Of a DNA stretch of 64,000 nucleotides, positions 45,930 through 58,695 are shown piece after piece (position 1 is the stretch's first letter; each line of letters begins with the position of its first letter). Both the position numbers and the translations under genes were made by a program. Origin of the DNA: Panicum virgatum. Its lineage: Eukaryota > Streptophyta > Magnoliopsida > Poales > Poaceae. Under the pieces are notes generated by a model. It saw only the letters and a list, made by a program, of their open reading frames with translations, had not been told where the DNA came from and made no database searches. Location: NCBI RefSeq assembly GCF_016808335.1, contig NC_053141.1:7306797-7370796 (forward strand), given 5' to 3'.

Positions 45930-47549
45930 CCATGGGTTGCCGGGGCAACTTCCCGGCTTCAGTGGACAGCGGGCCTGTTGTAGGCTATATCACAAGCGTG
46001 CTGCAGCTAGGTAGGTACTTGCCCAATTTTTGGTTCTGTCCAGAGGCACCAAACAGCGCCGGAAAATTAGTTTAATTCGTCAGCCTTTTTAATTAGACCG
46101 TGTTTGGGTCCATTATAACGCTAATAGGTACATGTTAATAGCTAGCAGCTGCTAACAGTTAGCAGGACCTAAATCTCCTTAGGATGCAAAGTTGCAGAGT
46201 TCGGGTGTCTGCCAAAGTTAAAAAAAATCGATCCAACACCTGCACAAGATTTTAATACCTTTTTTTTTGCAAAGAAAATTTTAGTAGTTACAAAATTATA
46301 AAATTCATTGTTAGATTCTTTTTCTAAAACTCCATAACTCAACTTGCTCCATGACATACAACACAATATTTCGATAAAACCTTCTAGAAATGTCCCCATG
46401 TTGTAGGTTGATTTTTTTAAAAAAAATAGGAATGCGTAGTACTCAGGAAAATTAAATGATAATAAAGTTAGAACAATATCAAAAATAGTACGGAACATGT
46501 CACATTTCAGATGCTTTTGATGAGCACGGACAAAACGGGACCTAACAAATAAAGGGTCGGTCTAAAGCTAAAGTGACTGTAATTTTGGTATGTTCTGTAA
46601 GAAACATCGGAGCACTAGACTGGATGGACACAAATTCAGTGATCTATAGCTATCAACCTCTCTTCCAATTGTGCTTTTAATTTGATATTACAATCTGTGA
46701 TGTGATCTAAAGTGGTTACGGCACATTGGTCGACCATATTCCGAATTGTATTTCTTTACCTAATGCGTGTAAAGCAAGCTGGATTAGGATTTCCGAAAAG
46801 GACCTTATTAGCTAGGTGGGCGCACATTTTGTTTTGCCTATGTGCCATGATCACTACCTTCACTAAGCCATAATGCAACGGGACCGAGGCGTCGACTTAG
46901 ACGTTTTGATTGACCATTATCCCTCGGTGATTGATACAGCCAAGTGGCAGACAGCAGTTTAGAGAGAAAGGCGATGTTGCGCATTTGTAATGCCAACTAT
47001 GCCAAACATATGCGCTTTCCAAAATGCAAAACCATCGACAGCAAGACATGTGTGGTGACATCATCAATCTCAGAATTTACTGACCTATAGTCTCTTGCTC
47101 ATAGGGTATGTTATGTCTTATGCATGTATATGTCTAAAGGGTGAGTAGTGTGCATACTATAATGTCCATGTCCATGTGTGTGTGTGTGTTTTTTTTAAAA
47201 AAAAACATACATGCTACATCCTCAGAGCATTGTATTGTGGCATATGCCCTCTCTCTTTCTCATAGATTGAGTGTCTCACAGCAAAGGCATAACGTGCTGT
47301 GTCAAAAGGAAGCTAACGATGTGGATGTTGGGATGGGGTGGTAGCTGGTGCTGTGGCGTGCCGTGCGTGGAGGCCAATTGAGTCTTGGTGGAAAGGTAGT
47401 ATGCATCACGTTGTGGTTTTGTGGAGGATGGATCTGCAATTTTTTCAACCGTGTGACGCATTTTGATTAGGATGAGGTTTTTCTATATAAGTATATAATT
47501 AACATGCTGTTTTCTTTCCCTTTATCAGTTCATTTTTTTTTGTCAATGT
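45930..47549. other. Intergenic, no gene seen
   Basis: Near 46098-46170 there is a motif set (GTGTTTGGGTCC, TTAATAGCTAGCAGCTGCTA) resembling ends of grass hAT-like MITEs, and similar strings occur at about 48110-48160 and 58083-58270. A short GT microsatellite is at about 47166-47181. No credible ORF. Confidence 0.4.
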
Positions 47550-47773
47550 CTCAAAAAGCGTTGGGCGCTCTAGGTAGCTAGGCGATCAAGTTCCGCCTAC
47601 CGGCGTCTAGGCGTTCATGGATGCACTTTTCCTAAGCCATTAGATTAATGCATTGTTAAATAGAGGAAGGATGTCACTTCAAAACAAAAAAATTGATTTC
47701 ATCATGCATATATGAGTTCTATGACAATAGGAAGCTGATGTGCCGCCTAGCGCCTAGCAGTTGTCTAGCACCG
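47550..47773. mobile_element. Possible small element with CGCCTAGG motifs
   Basis: The left edge has GGGCGCTCTAGGTAGCTAGGCG and the right edge, in reverse, has GTGCTAGACAACTGCTAGGCGC. The centre is AT-rich. The motif resembles the 123-base element in NRPD2 intron 1. Ends and target duplication are not certain. Confidence 0.3.
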
Positions 47774-48447
47774 GATGGAATATTGAGTAAGTAGGGGAGG
47801 GAAAGGGTTTGTGAAAATGTTAGGAGTCAAACATGTGATAGGAGTCAAATCATTACATAAGACGAAATATGTTTTATATTGCTGGAACAATTGTTCCAGC
47901 TTCAAAAAAAATGTTCCGCATTCAAAAAATGTTCCACACAAAAAAATCATCCAAGTGTGATCTTGTTTTGAAGATTTCGTCACAAGGAACACATTGGTGC
48001 AGTCACATTTTGATTTGGATAACGGGTTTGAAAAATATGCCTATGTAACACCTTGATTGCTAGTCACACATGTAACAAATTGGCTAGAAGTGTCCTACTA
48101 CAATCTCTTAGTTAGCAACTTAAATAATTAGCAGGTGTGGATCCAAACATGCCTCCCAATTGAAATAAATCGGTGCTCGTAGCCTAAGAGAGGAGGGGTG
48201 AATTAGGCAAACTTAAAACCTAAACCTATGGCTCCAACTAAATTTCATAAAATGTAGAGTAGATCATGCTATCTAGGTGTGCAAAACCCTCATCCCAAAA
48301 GAATTTTTCAACTATAGCCAATTATAGCTTGATGCTACAACTCTAAGAAATTAAAGGCACACAAGTTTATGAAATGCAGAAACATAAAGGAGGGGATGGG
48401 ATGAGGGGAAGCAAACTCTTGAAACAAGGATGTATTTCGTGGTATCG

Positions 48448-51049
48448 TGTCACACCCGGTTTTAAGGACAAAACCGAATGCATAACTATATGTATGCCAG
48501 GATCAAGTTTCATACATATAGTGACATTATAAGTGAATAATCAGTGACAGTATCACGAAAAAAAATACAACAAATAAAAGACTATCAGAGTTATACAGCT
48601 TATCCTGGAAACGAAGGCTTCAAACTTCACAGGCAATCGACTGGGGGTTGCGTACGCCTAGAACACAGCATCATCTTCAAAGACTTTATACACATTCTTC
48701 TTCTGAGCAGCAGTAAGTAAGGGTGAGTACACTTATGGTTGGTACTCAGCAAGGCCACAAGAAATAATTAGAAAATAATTTAATTCTATCTTTAAGTTAA
48801 ATTAATTATGTGAGGGTCCAAGCCGCTGCTGACCCTGTGCACAGCTGATATATCAGTTTTACACTCTGCAGAGGTTGTACACTTTCACCACAATTCGCGT
48901 ATAAGTTCCGAAGAACTTTGAACTCAACCACGCATGTTGTAGCTAGGCACAATATCACACTTTCGAGGTGTGATTGCATAGGAACGCCACGAGACCTTTA
49001 TAAAGAATCCCTATATGTATGTGTTGGTCCCTACCTTTGCGGTATCTCAGAAGACGCAGCTTCTTTCACCAGCTCCATCAATTCTCGGTAACCCAAAATC
49101 CACCAATCAAACCACCCCAATACAACATATAGTTCATCTAATTACTTAGCCAAGACCAGAGCCATATAGTATTGTGGTTGTACGGTTTTTTTGGGTGGTT
49201 CTCCATGTTCCAATTAATGCATATAATACTCTTGTAAATAAGTATAGATAGAAGGATGGTTAGGGTCACTTGCCTTTCTCCAATGAAAAGCTACTCTTAC
49301 TGCTCTTCAGCTTTTGCTCACTTGAAAATCTTGATTCTTCAATCTTCGAACAGCAATACTTCTACTCGGAGCAATCAACGAGCAAACATACAAAACAACA
49401 AACAAAAACCACTAAGAATAGTATACCAATCATGTAAAATCATTAAAAGGTTGTACTAAAAGATAGGGCTCGCTGCTATGGTTACGAGAGCACAAGAAAC
49501 ACGGAAAACGGAGCTAGGATACGGAAACTATGAGGTAAACGGTGAGTTAAGGAATTAGTCACAATTAACCAAATGTTAAGGACTAACAGAAAAGATTTGT
49601 AAGACACAACAAAGTGTGCTCACAGAGGATAACAAAGTGGTAAGGCTACTGCACACGTTGCGAGGATCACGTGAGCGCGAGAATCACTGAAAACGGAGTT
49701 AAACGTGAAAAATATGGCTAAAACAGTGCACCAGGGACTTGTTCGTGAGAGTTTTGAACTTCTAGGGGCTAGCATCAAAGAAACCAGGGGCTAAAACCTA
49801 ATTAAACCCTATACGCAGGGGCTAACAAGCAAAAACAAGGTCTAGGGATGGCGGGTACTATTTTACAAAAGGTGAGGGGCTAAAACAGAAATAAAAGGAC
49901 TTAAACCTAATTACTTTTGAACTATACTAGATCGTGGGTTGATTCTAAGAAAACTCAGGGTCTCTTTTACAAAATGTTAGGGGGTTGACCGGTTTCAGCT
50001 CTATTGACTCATATGAGATCTAATCTGGACCGTCCGATATAGATCGAATGGCTCAGAGTGGATCGGGGGACTGGGCGGCAGCGCTGGCGACGGCGAGCGG
50101 CGGTACCCTGCGCCGAGCGGCGGAGACTCACCGGTGAATCGCGAAAACATGATTCTGGCCACGGTTTTGGGTGCGGGTTGGCCTGGGAGCAAGAAGACGC
50201 AACGACAAATGCATCTAGGGGATCTTGTGACCGAGTGAGAGGACGGACATGGGCGCATGGCGGCGGGAACAGAACGGCCGTGACGGCGAGCATTCCCGCC
50301 CGGCCAGGAGAGAGAGAAAGAGGGGAAAACAACCAGGGATTCTTCTCACCACTACACGAAGCTCCTGGGCGACTTGTTGATGGCGAGGAAGCGGCAGAGC
50401 GGCGGGTCGGCCCGAGCTCGGGCGGAGCTCCAATGGTGGCTCGGCTAGGGTTTCGAGCGAGAAAAGAGGCGGCAAGGCTTTGGGGGGGTCTAAGACGGGT
50501 CCACGATGCAATAAATAGGGACGGCCGGGAAACCTTGGCGTGCACGCCAAGGCGCAGATGTCGGGGTGCGACCGGACTCGGAATTGAGTTTGTGCTCGAC
50601 GCGGGGAAGAGGAAAGCCCCGACAGGTGGGGCCCACCAGTAGTGAGAGTGAGAGAGAGGCGAGTGCGGTGACGGGCTGGGCCGGTGAGGGAGAGGAAGGT
50701 GGGCCGGCTGGGTTGGGCCGAGCAGGGGGTTTGAAGGGTTTGGGCCAAAAGAGAGAAAGAGAGAGGTTTCTTCTTTTTTTTACAAAAGATTCAAACAATT
50801 CAATTCAAATTTAAATTCAAAAGAATTTAAACTCGAGTTGAACAACATGTAATAAAATAATGCATTGCGGCATGAATGCAAACCAAACAAAACAACCTCA
50901 ATTAATTTAGAAGACTACCAATTATTTTCTTTTACACTAAATTCCCTATAAAAAATAAATGTTGGAAAAATTTTAGAATTATGAGAAAATTGTTGTTTTA
51001 TTTTTAATTTTAATCACATCCTGAAATCCAAAAATTTCAGGGTGTGGCA
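48448..51049 (-). repeat. 3' LTR of the knuckle-only element
   Basis: About 2602 bases. It begins TGTCACACCCGGTTTTAAGG on the plus strand and ends TTTCAGGGTGTGGCA. Open frames within (50009-50748) are repeated in the other LTR and are part of the LTR, not genes. Confidence 0.9.
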
Positions 51050-51384
51050 GAACTACCCCCTTAAAAGGAATCTCGTCCCGAGGTTCAAAAGGCTAGCAAG
51101 GAACAAAGGTTTAGGTGGGTAGCTTCCAACACATTAACTTTCTTCTCAGTCATTCCTTCTTACAATGTATACTTCTTAATTCCTGGTAACTCACACAAAA
51201 CACTTCATGGATACTCAGTCTCTCTCCATTTTTAACTATCCATTCTTTCCTCGGCTTCGTTGGCACATCTTTCGAAGAACATCCTTCGTACCTTGATAAA
51301 GTGATTTGAATAGAGCTTGGTTGTTTCTTTCTGGCCTTGGGTCTTCTATCACCTCTCAAGTCTTCATGTACTTCTGTCATGGAG

Positions 51385-51801
51385 TTAATTATCATTTTCC
51401 CTTTCACACCAACTGGCAAGATGTCCATCTTCTCCGCACTTGAGGCAATATAATCCAAGATCACGGGATTTAGTCATCTTATGCTTTGTTGGACATCCAT
51501 TAGCATAGTGCCCTTCTTTACTACATACAGAACACATTCTTTTAGCATACCCATCATGGCTTCCTCGCTTTGTTGGACAACTATTCGCATAGTGGCCTTT
51601 TTCACCATATCTAAAGCACACTACTCTTTTAACACGTCCATCCTGACTTTCTTTCTGCTCCATCTCCACTCTTGGAGGAATGGCTTGTGCGTCTGGATTC
51701 TTCTTGATAGAGTTGTCATATGGAGGTTGAACCACCTGAGGCTGTAGTTGGTTGGAACTGGGTTGAACACTTGTATCTGCCAATGGTTGTGGTAACTCCA
51801 C
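51385..51801 (-). CDS. gag zinc-knuckle protein fragment of the knuckle-only element
   Basis: 139-codon frame with three tandem CCHC-type knuckles: CFRYGEKGHYANSC, CSVCSKEGHYANGC and CLKCGEDGHLASWC. The first has Tyr in place of the second Cys, so only two look intact. Upstream is a Gln/Pro-rich linker. It resembles the nucleocapsid end of a Ty3/Gypsy gag; no capsid, protease or polymerase is recognisable nearby. Further minus-strand frames at 52048-52341 and 52921-53157 belong to the same decayed interior. Confidence 0.7.
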   Translation of the reverse strand: MELPQPLADTSVQPSSNQLQPQVVQPPYDNSIKKNPDAQAIPPRVEMEQKESQDGRVKRVVCFRYGEKGHYANSCPTKRGSHDGYAKRMCSVCSKEGHYANGCPTKHKMTKSRDLGLYCLKCGEDGHLASWCERENDN

Positions 51802-53626
51802 CTTCTCTTGGCTTAATTTACTAATTTGTTTCTTAGGCTGCTTGCTTCTTTTAGGCTGAAACTCTTTGAAAGAGATACTTCAATCCTCGAGGTTTATAAT
51901 CCGAGTACTATCTTCTTCTTGGGCGGCTCCTTCTAGGACTGGATCTTGGGTGGATAACTCCCTCTTGATATCTAAATGATAATGTTGTCTTGCCTCCACT
52001 GTCATTAAGCTATCCTCTTGGAGACACAGACGACCATAATGCTCACATCATTGACATGTTCCCGGAGTCTTATTATCCTCATGTTGTTCCTCTATTAATG
52101 GCTTTGGTGCTTCATAGTTCCTCTTACGCTTTTCATTGTTCCATGCTTCAGCAACTTGCCTCTTCACTAGCCCGGTGGGGGCTTTAGCCTTGGTCTTCTC
52201 CATGCTATGGGGTGATACTATATTTGGCTGCAACCTTCCTTGTGAGACTTGAGCTTGCATAGCTAATAGCTTCTGTTTATCAAACAGTGGCAGATCGGTT
52301 GGGATTGAATGGTTATCCCTGCTAACAGAGTTGTCGTTCATAGGGAATGAGGCTTGCTCTTTAACATGCTGTACTCCCGATTGGAACCATTGCTTGTACT
52401 CCCGAAGTTTGTGCTGGAATGTTGAGGTCTTCTTTCTCCTTTCTGCTGGGACTCACCATCTGGTTGGGTGGTAGGAATAAAGTTAGCAGAGAGAAGAAAG
52501 ATCGGGTAACAAGGTAATGTCCATAATATCATCTTCACAAACTCTTGGTGGTTGTGACTTAAATAAATCAAGGTGGAGGGGAGAGAAACATGGGGGTAGC
52601 AAAAACGAAAAGAGGGCATTCGCCTTCAGCTTCTCCCATTTGTCAATCATTGTAGATGCTTGGAGATTTCTACTATTGATACGATGGTGCCATGAACTTC
52701 TTTCTTGGTGTCCTCTACATGATTAGGTAGATAGACGGAGAATAACAAGGAGGGGGAAGGTACATAAGAAGAACCCATCTAGACAACTGATGTCATTGTA
52801 GGTAGAAGACCCACAATACACCAACAATCATTACAAAGATACGAATCAGACAAGGTCATAAAGTCAAGCATCATCATGCAAACATAAAATTCCACCAGTC
52901 AACACAATCAAAGAACGATGCTAAACGTTGTTAATAAAGCTGCAAGGGGTACTCCTAGGCATGGTTATATCTTCCAGCTTCTTCATTGATGACAATGCCT
53001 CCAACGTTGACTCCAGCTTTGTGATTGCAGTGGTAGTGAGAGTGTCATAACCTTGCTCAGGCTTGATTCTTTGGTGGTGCTCTGAATCCTTCATCCAATC
53101 TTGAGCAGAAATGTGGCAAGTGGTACGATTCCCATTTGCTTCGACTTGACTCCCCATGATGAACTAGTAGCTCCATGCTTCAGATGGCTTGGACAGGCAT
53201 TAGAGTACGTGGCACGAATAATCTAAATATTTTTGAAATAGAGGAGATACCTTGGAATCGACAAAACCAAAGTGACATTTATTTGGAAAGAAAGATGAGG
53301 GTGTCAAGAAATCAGAAAAAGGAGTAACTGACCCAGGGTTGATCATCAATAAGAAAAATTATAAAGGAGAGAGTAGGTCAAGATACAAAGATTGCGGATT
53401 TTGTTTTACATTTGCAATTAAGAAAGTGCAAATGAAATAAAGGGTCAGGTGAGAAAGATGAGTTATCAAGGTTCATTGAGAAAGTAAAATAGTTAAATAG
53501 AGAGAATATTCAATGGAGAGGTAAAAGAATAAGTGGGAATAGATTTTATATCAAAAGAAACCTTAGAAAACGATAATTGCTAACTAGGCTTACGTCCTAC
53601 AGTCGATACAGCTCTGATACCACTTC

Positions 53627-56246
53627 TATCACACCCGGTTTTAAGGACAAAACCAAATGCATAACTATATGTATGCCAGGATCAAGTTTCATACATATAG
53701 TGACATTATAAGTGAATAATCAGTGATAGTATCACGAAAAAGTGAAAAATACAACAAATAAAAGACTATAAGAGTTATACAGCTTATCCTGGAAACGAAT
53801 GCTTCAAACTTCACAGGCAATCGACTGCGGGTTGCGTACGCCTAGAACTCAGCATCATCTTCAAAGACTTTATACACCTTCTTCTTCTGAGCAGCAATAA
53901 GCAAGGGTGAGTATACTTATGGTTGGTACTCAGGAAGGCTACAAGAAATAATCAGAAAATGATTTAATTCCATCTTTAAGTTAAATTAATCATGTGAGGG
54001 TCCAAGTCGCTCTTGACCGTGAGCACGACTGATATATCAGTTTTACACTCTGCAGAGGTTGTACACTTTCACCACAATTCGCGTAAAAGTTCCGAAGAAC
54101 TTTGAACCCAACCACGCATGTGCTAGCTAGGCACAATATCACACTTTCGAGGTATGATTGCATATGGGCGCTACGAGGTCTTTACAAAGAATCCCTATAT
54201 GTATGTGTTGGTCCCTACCTTTGCGGTACCTCAGAAGACGCAGCTTCCTTCACCCACTCCATCAATTCTCGGTAACCCAAAATCCACCAATCAAACCACC
54301 CCAACACAATATATAGTTCATCTAATTACTTAGCCAAGACCAGAGCCATATAGTATTGTGGTTGTACGGTTTTCTTGAGTGGTTCTCCATGTTCCAATTA
54401 ATACATATAATACTTTTGTAAATAAGCATAGATAGAAGGATGGTTAGGGTCACTTTCCTTTCTCCAATGAAAAGCTACACTTACTGCTCTTCAGCTTTTA
54501 CTCACTTGAAAATCTTGATTCTTCAATCTTCGAACAGCGATCCTTCTACTCGGAGCAAACATACAAAACAACAAACAAAAACCACAAAGAATAGTACACC
54601 AATCATGTAAAAGCATTAAAAGATTGTACTAAAGAATAGGGCTCGCTGCTACAGTTACAGGAACGCAAGAAAAATGGAAAACGGAGCTAGGATATGGAAA
54701 CTATGAGATAAACGGTGAGTTAAGGAATTAGTCACAATTAACCAAATGTTAAGGACTAACAGAAAAGATTTGTAAGACACGACAAAGTGTGCTCACAGAG
54801 GATAACAAAGTGGTAAGGCTACTGCACACGTTGCGAGGATCACGTGAGTGCAAGAATCGCTGAAAACGGAGTTGAAACCTGAAAGATATGGCTAAAACAG
54901 TGCACCAGGGACTTGTTCGTGAGAGTTTTGAACTTCCAGGGGCTAGCATCAAAGAAACTAGGGGCTAAAACCTAATTAAACCCTATATGCAGGGGCTAAC
55001 AAGCAAAAACAAGGTCCAGGGACGGTGGGTCCTATTTTACAAAAGGTGAGGGCTAAAATAGAAATAAAAGGACTTAAACCTAATTACTTTTGAACTATGC
55101 TGGACCGCGGGTTGATTCTGAGAAAACTAAGGGTCTCTTTTACAAAATGTAAGAGGGTTGACCGGTTTCTGCTCTATTGACTCATATGAGATCTAATCTA
55201 GACCGTCTGATATAGATCGAATGGCTCAGAGTGGATCGGGGGTCTGGGCGGCGGCGCTGGCGACGGCGAGCAGCGGTGCCCGGCGGCGAGCGGCGGAGAC
55301 TCGCCGGTGAATCGCGAAAACACGATTCTGGCCACAGTTTTGGGCGCGGGTTGGCCTTGGAGCAAGAAGACGCAACGACGAACGCATCTAGGGGATCTGG
55401 TGACCGAGTGAGAGGACGGACAGGGGCGCTCGGCGACGGGAACAGAACGGCGGCGACGGCGAGCAATCCCACCCAGCGAGGAGAGAGAGAGAAAGAGGGG
55501 AAAATGACTGGGGATTCTTCTCACCACTACACGAAGCTCCTGGGCGACTTGTCGATGGCGAGGAAGTGGTAGAGCGGCGGGTCGGCGTCGGCCTGAGCTT
55601 GGGCGGAGCTCCAATGGTGGCTCGGCTAGGGTTTCAGACGAGAAAAGAGGCGGCGAGGCTTTGGGGGGGAGGGGGTCCAAGACGGGTCCATGATGCTATA
55701 AATAGGGACGGCCGGGAAACTTTGGCGTGCGCGCCAAGGCGCGGATGTCGGGGCGCGGCCGGACTCGAAATCGAGTCCGAGCTCGACGCGGGGAAGGGAA
55801 AAGCCCCGATAGGTGGGGCCTGCTGGCAGTGAGAGTGAGAGAGAGGCGAGTGGGGTGACGGGCTGGGCAGGTGAGGCAGAGGAAGGTGGGCCGGCTGGGT
55901 TGGGCCGAGCGGAGGGGGGGGGGGTTGAAAGGTTTGGGCCAAAAGAGAGAAAGAGAGAGGTTTCTTCTTTTTTTTACAAAAAGATTCAAACAATTCAATT
56001 CAAATTTAAATTCAATAGAATTTAAACTCGAGTTGAACAACATGCAATAAAATAATGCATTGCGGCATGAATGCAAACCAAACAAAACAACCTCAATTAA
56101 TTTAGAAGACAACCAATTATTTTCATTTACACTAAATTCCTTGTAAAGAAAATAAATGTTGGAAAAATTTTAGAATTACGAGAAAATTGTTGTTTTATTT
56201 TTAATTTTAATTACATCCTGAAATCCAAAAATTTCAGGGTGTGACA
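53627..56246 (-). repeat. 5' LTR of the knuckle-only element
   Basis: About 2620 bases, collinear with 48448-51049 with small indels and substitutions. Confidence 0.9.
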
Positions 56247-56717
56247 TATCGTTAGGCACTAAGCCACCCTAGTCCATGTTGTTGAAGTCTCTTCCGATAC
56301 CCCTTGACTTGCCACGTAGGCTAGGCCACCAAGACTCATGCCAAATTTCCTGTCAGCTTGATCCCGGTTTCCACTAAGGAGCTTCTTCATGAAGGATGGA
56401 GATCTACACGTCCCCCGCACGAAGTCGTCATTGCCACTCCACACCAAGCCAGAGGGTCAAAGAGTTAGCAGGTGAGCCACTAAAGCTCTAAGGGGCCAGC
56501 ACATTGAGGTACAAGCTTGAGCTTCACTCAAGCACAGTACACAAGGCACAAACACATTACACTCTCACTCAACTTGAGCTAGCCTAGCACTCACTCACAA
56601 GACTTGTGCTAATCTAAGTATTTGATCAATGAGCTCTCGAAAGGCTTGGAGAACTTCTTCAGATATGTGGGCAGCTTGACACGAACTCCAGCAACCTCAA
56701 ATGACCCGAGGTGAGGC

Positions 56718-56727
56718 GTATATATAG
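56718..56727 (-). promoter_or_regulatory. TATA box in the solo LTR
   Basis: Minus strand reads CTATATATAC, matching the same motif in the related LTR at 63502-63511. It is the probable LTR promoter. Confidence 0.55.
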
Positions 56728-57360
56728 TCTAGAGGGCATCACATAGCCGTTATGCCAAATGGCATAAAACATTGGTTAAAACGATCACCACTGTCGGTTT
56801 AATCGGTCACTCTAAACCCATACACACTGTTAGACTCTAGCAGCCTTCTTTTCTTGAGTAGTTGCAATTCTGAGTTGCATCAACACTAGCTCTCTGGATG
56901 TTCGTTTGGATGAAACACTGATGGTAGAGTCGGTTCAACTGACACGGTTAAGCAATTGAGTGTAGTTTTGTATGCCCTGTTTAACCTACGCCTGCGTCGG
57001 TCCAACCTACGCAAGCGTCAGATCAATTGGTCACTAACACAGATCAGCTTAACGGTACTTCATATTTTGATCATAACTCTACTCTGAACTCCTTTCAGTG
57101 ATCATGTACTCCATGAAAAGCTGGTAAGATGCTCTACAAGATTCTCCAGAAGTCCATCTCATTAGATCACAAGTTGAGTACCGGTTAAATGTTAAAAGAC
57201 TGACACCTTGTTAGTTGAATCGGTCATCTTTTCTCTCTCTTTGTTGCCTTCGTGTTTTGATCATAACTTTTTACTCGAGATTTCATATTTGATGATCTTG
57301 AACTCTATAGAAAGCTTGTGAATGCTCTACAAGAAGGACACTTCCAATTCATTCCTCATT

Positions 57361-57903
57361 ATTTGTGGGCAAATTTAACCGAAACCGAAGAACCGAACCG
57401 AAAGAACCAGAACCGAAACCGAAATAACCGGAACCGAAAAATTCGGTTCCTTGTTCGGTTCCAGATATTGAAGAACCAAAATAACCGAAAAAAATTCGGT
57501 CCCTACCCTCGGGTAACCGAATTAACCGAAAGAACCGAATTACATAAACTTTGTATTTTGTAAGAGTATATTTAGTTTACATGTGATGTATCATACTTCA
57601 ATTGCCATGTATTTCTCTTACTATGTTGTTATTGTTCTCTTCTCAATTATTATTCTCTAAAGTAGAGGAAGTATTATCTAAATTTGTTATAGAACATGTA
57701 TATTTTTCTTGTTATCTTAGCTTTCGGTAAAAAAATTCGGTTAGTTCGGTTAGAACCGAAACCGAACCGAAATAACCGAGAACCGAAATACTCGGTTTTT
57801 GAAATTTCTTGGAACCGATCGGTTCCTATTTTCTAGGAACCGAATTTCTTCAAAAATCGAGGAACCGAACCGAACCGAACCGAAGAACCGAATGCCCACC
57901 CCT
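57361..57903. mobile_element. hAT-like element made largely of AACCGAA repeats
   Basis: Direct flanks ATTCCTCATT (57351-57360 and 57904-57913) bracket the block. The left end has TGTGGGCA, and the right, in reverse, has GGTGGGCATTCGG. Both arms are filled with AACCGAA and its variants; the arms are inverted relative to each other around an AT-rich centre. TGGGCATTCGGTT-type ends are common in plant hAT-derived elements. No transposase. Confidence 0.7.
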
Positions 57904-58082
57904 ATTCCTCATTGTCCCGGCTTGGACATTTTCGATGTGTTGCATCTTTAGAACCTATAAAACGGTAAAACCCAACAAATATTTTCATTCTTGACACACA
58001 TATTAGTCCCAATGACTATGGTGTCACTTAATCAACAAAATCACAAATTATGGTCTAATAGGGCCATGTTCCTTACACTAAT

Positions 58083-58695
58083 TAATAGACCAACAAACTA
58101 TTAACATCTATCCCACCATGCTAACCATTAGTTCATAGCAGGTTGGTAGCTGCTAATAACGAGTGCTAAGAGTAAAAATACCACCTATATACAACCACTT
58201 ATTAGCTGATGGATCCAAACGGGTCCCTTCTATTAGTTAGCGCCCGCTATTAGCTATTAACCATTAACTATTAGCACTAACAGATCTTGCTCACAATCAC
58301 ACAAAAGATGAGAATACGGCATTCAGAGATGAGCAAGTTTCTGGACCACAATTGCACCATTCAGTGACTATTTCTGTCGTACTCCACTAGATGATGAGAT
58401 TGCGTCGACAATGATGCCCAGGGCACAGATCCAAGAACAAGAACACCTCGCACAACCTACTCAATGACACCACCACTAGGGCTTAAACAAAGTTAACCAC
58501 ACGATCGATCCAATGAGGTCATCTTGACGCTAATCGCAATTTGTGCGACTTTGTTCTTGGTTCTTAGTCAATCTTAATAAGGTCGTTATGAGGCTGCACG
58601 CTAATTACGTGGCGCTAAATGGATGGATGCCCTTCGATCGTCTTGCATGTGTGTGGCCATGCGAATGCACGCACGCGTCCATGGCGGGCCGGGGG
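58083..58695. other. Intergenic, MIZ1-like gene 3' flank
   Basis: The left 200 bases have TTAGCTGATGGATCCAAAC and other strings resembling hAT-like MITE ends. The right part should contain the 3' UTR of the MIZ1-like gene. No other gene. Confidence 0.4.

Larger units (their letters stand above)
48448..56246 (-). mobile_element. Non-autonomous LTR retrotransposon, knuckle-only (TR-GAG type)
   Basis: LTRs at 48448-51049 and 53627-56246, about 2.6 kb each, with a perfect TATCG target duplication (48443-48447 and 56247-56251). It lies on the minus strand: an initiator-Met primer site (TGGTATCAGAGC, reverse of 53611-53622) follows the 5' LTR after a 4-base gap, and a purine tract (AAGGGGGTAG) precedes the 3' LTR. 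The interior is only about 2.58 kb, shorter than one LTR, and codes for CCHC zinc knuckles and no polymerase. Each LTR has a GC-rich middle with a TATA-like CTATTTAT motif. Confidence 0.9.
48161..58077 (-). mobile_element. Solo LTR of a Copia-like family, interrupted twice
   Basis: Read on the minus strand the LTR starts TGTAAGGAACATGGCCC (58077) and ends at ATTTCA (48161). Flanks CCAAT (48156-48160) and CTAAT (58078-58082) match at 4 of 5. Removing the two nested elements leaves about 1.56 kb. Near its end it holds TTCACCCCTCCTCTCTTAGG, a string typical of some cereal SIRE/Maximus-type LTRs. No second LTR or internal region is present, so it is a solo LTR. The LTR at 62806 is the same family in opposite orientation. 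Confidence 0.7.

Noticed and set aside
50009..50814. Frames repeated at 50009-50814 and 55182-55993
   Set aside because: They lie in the GC-rich middle of two LTR copies of the same retrotransposon, so they are LTR sequence and not a duplicated gene.
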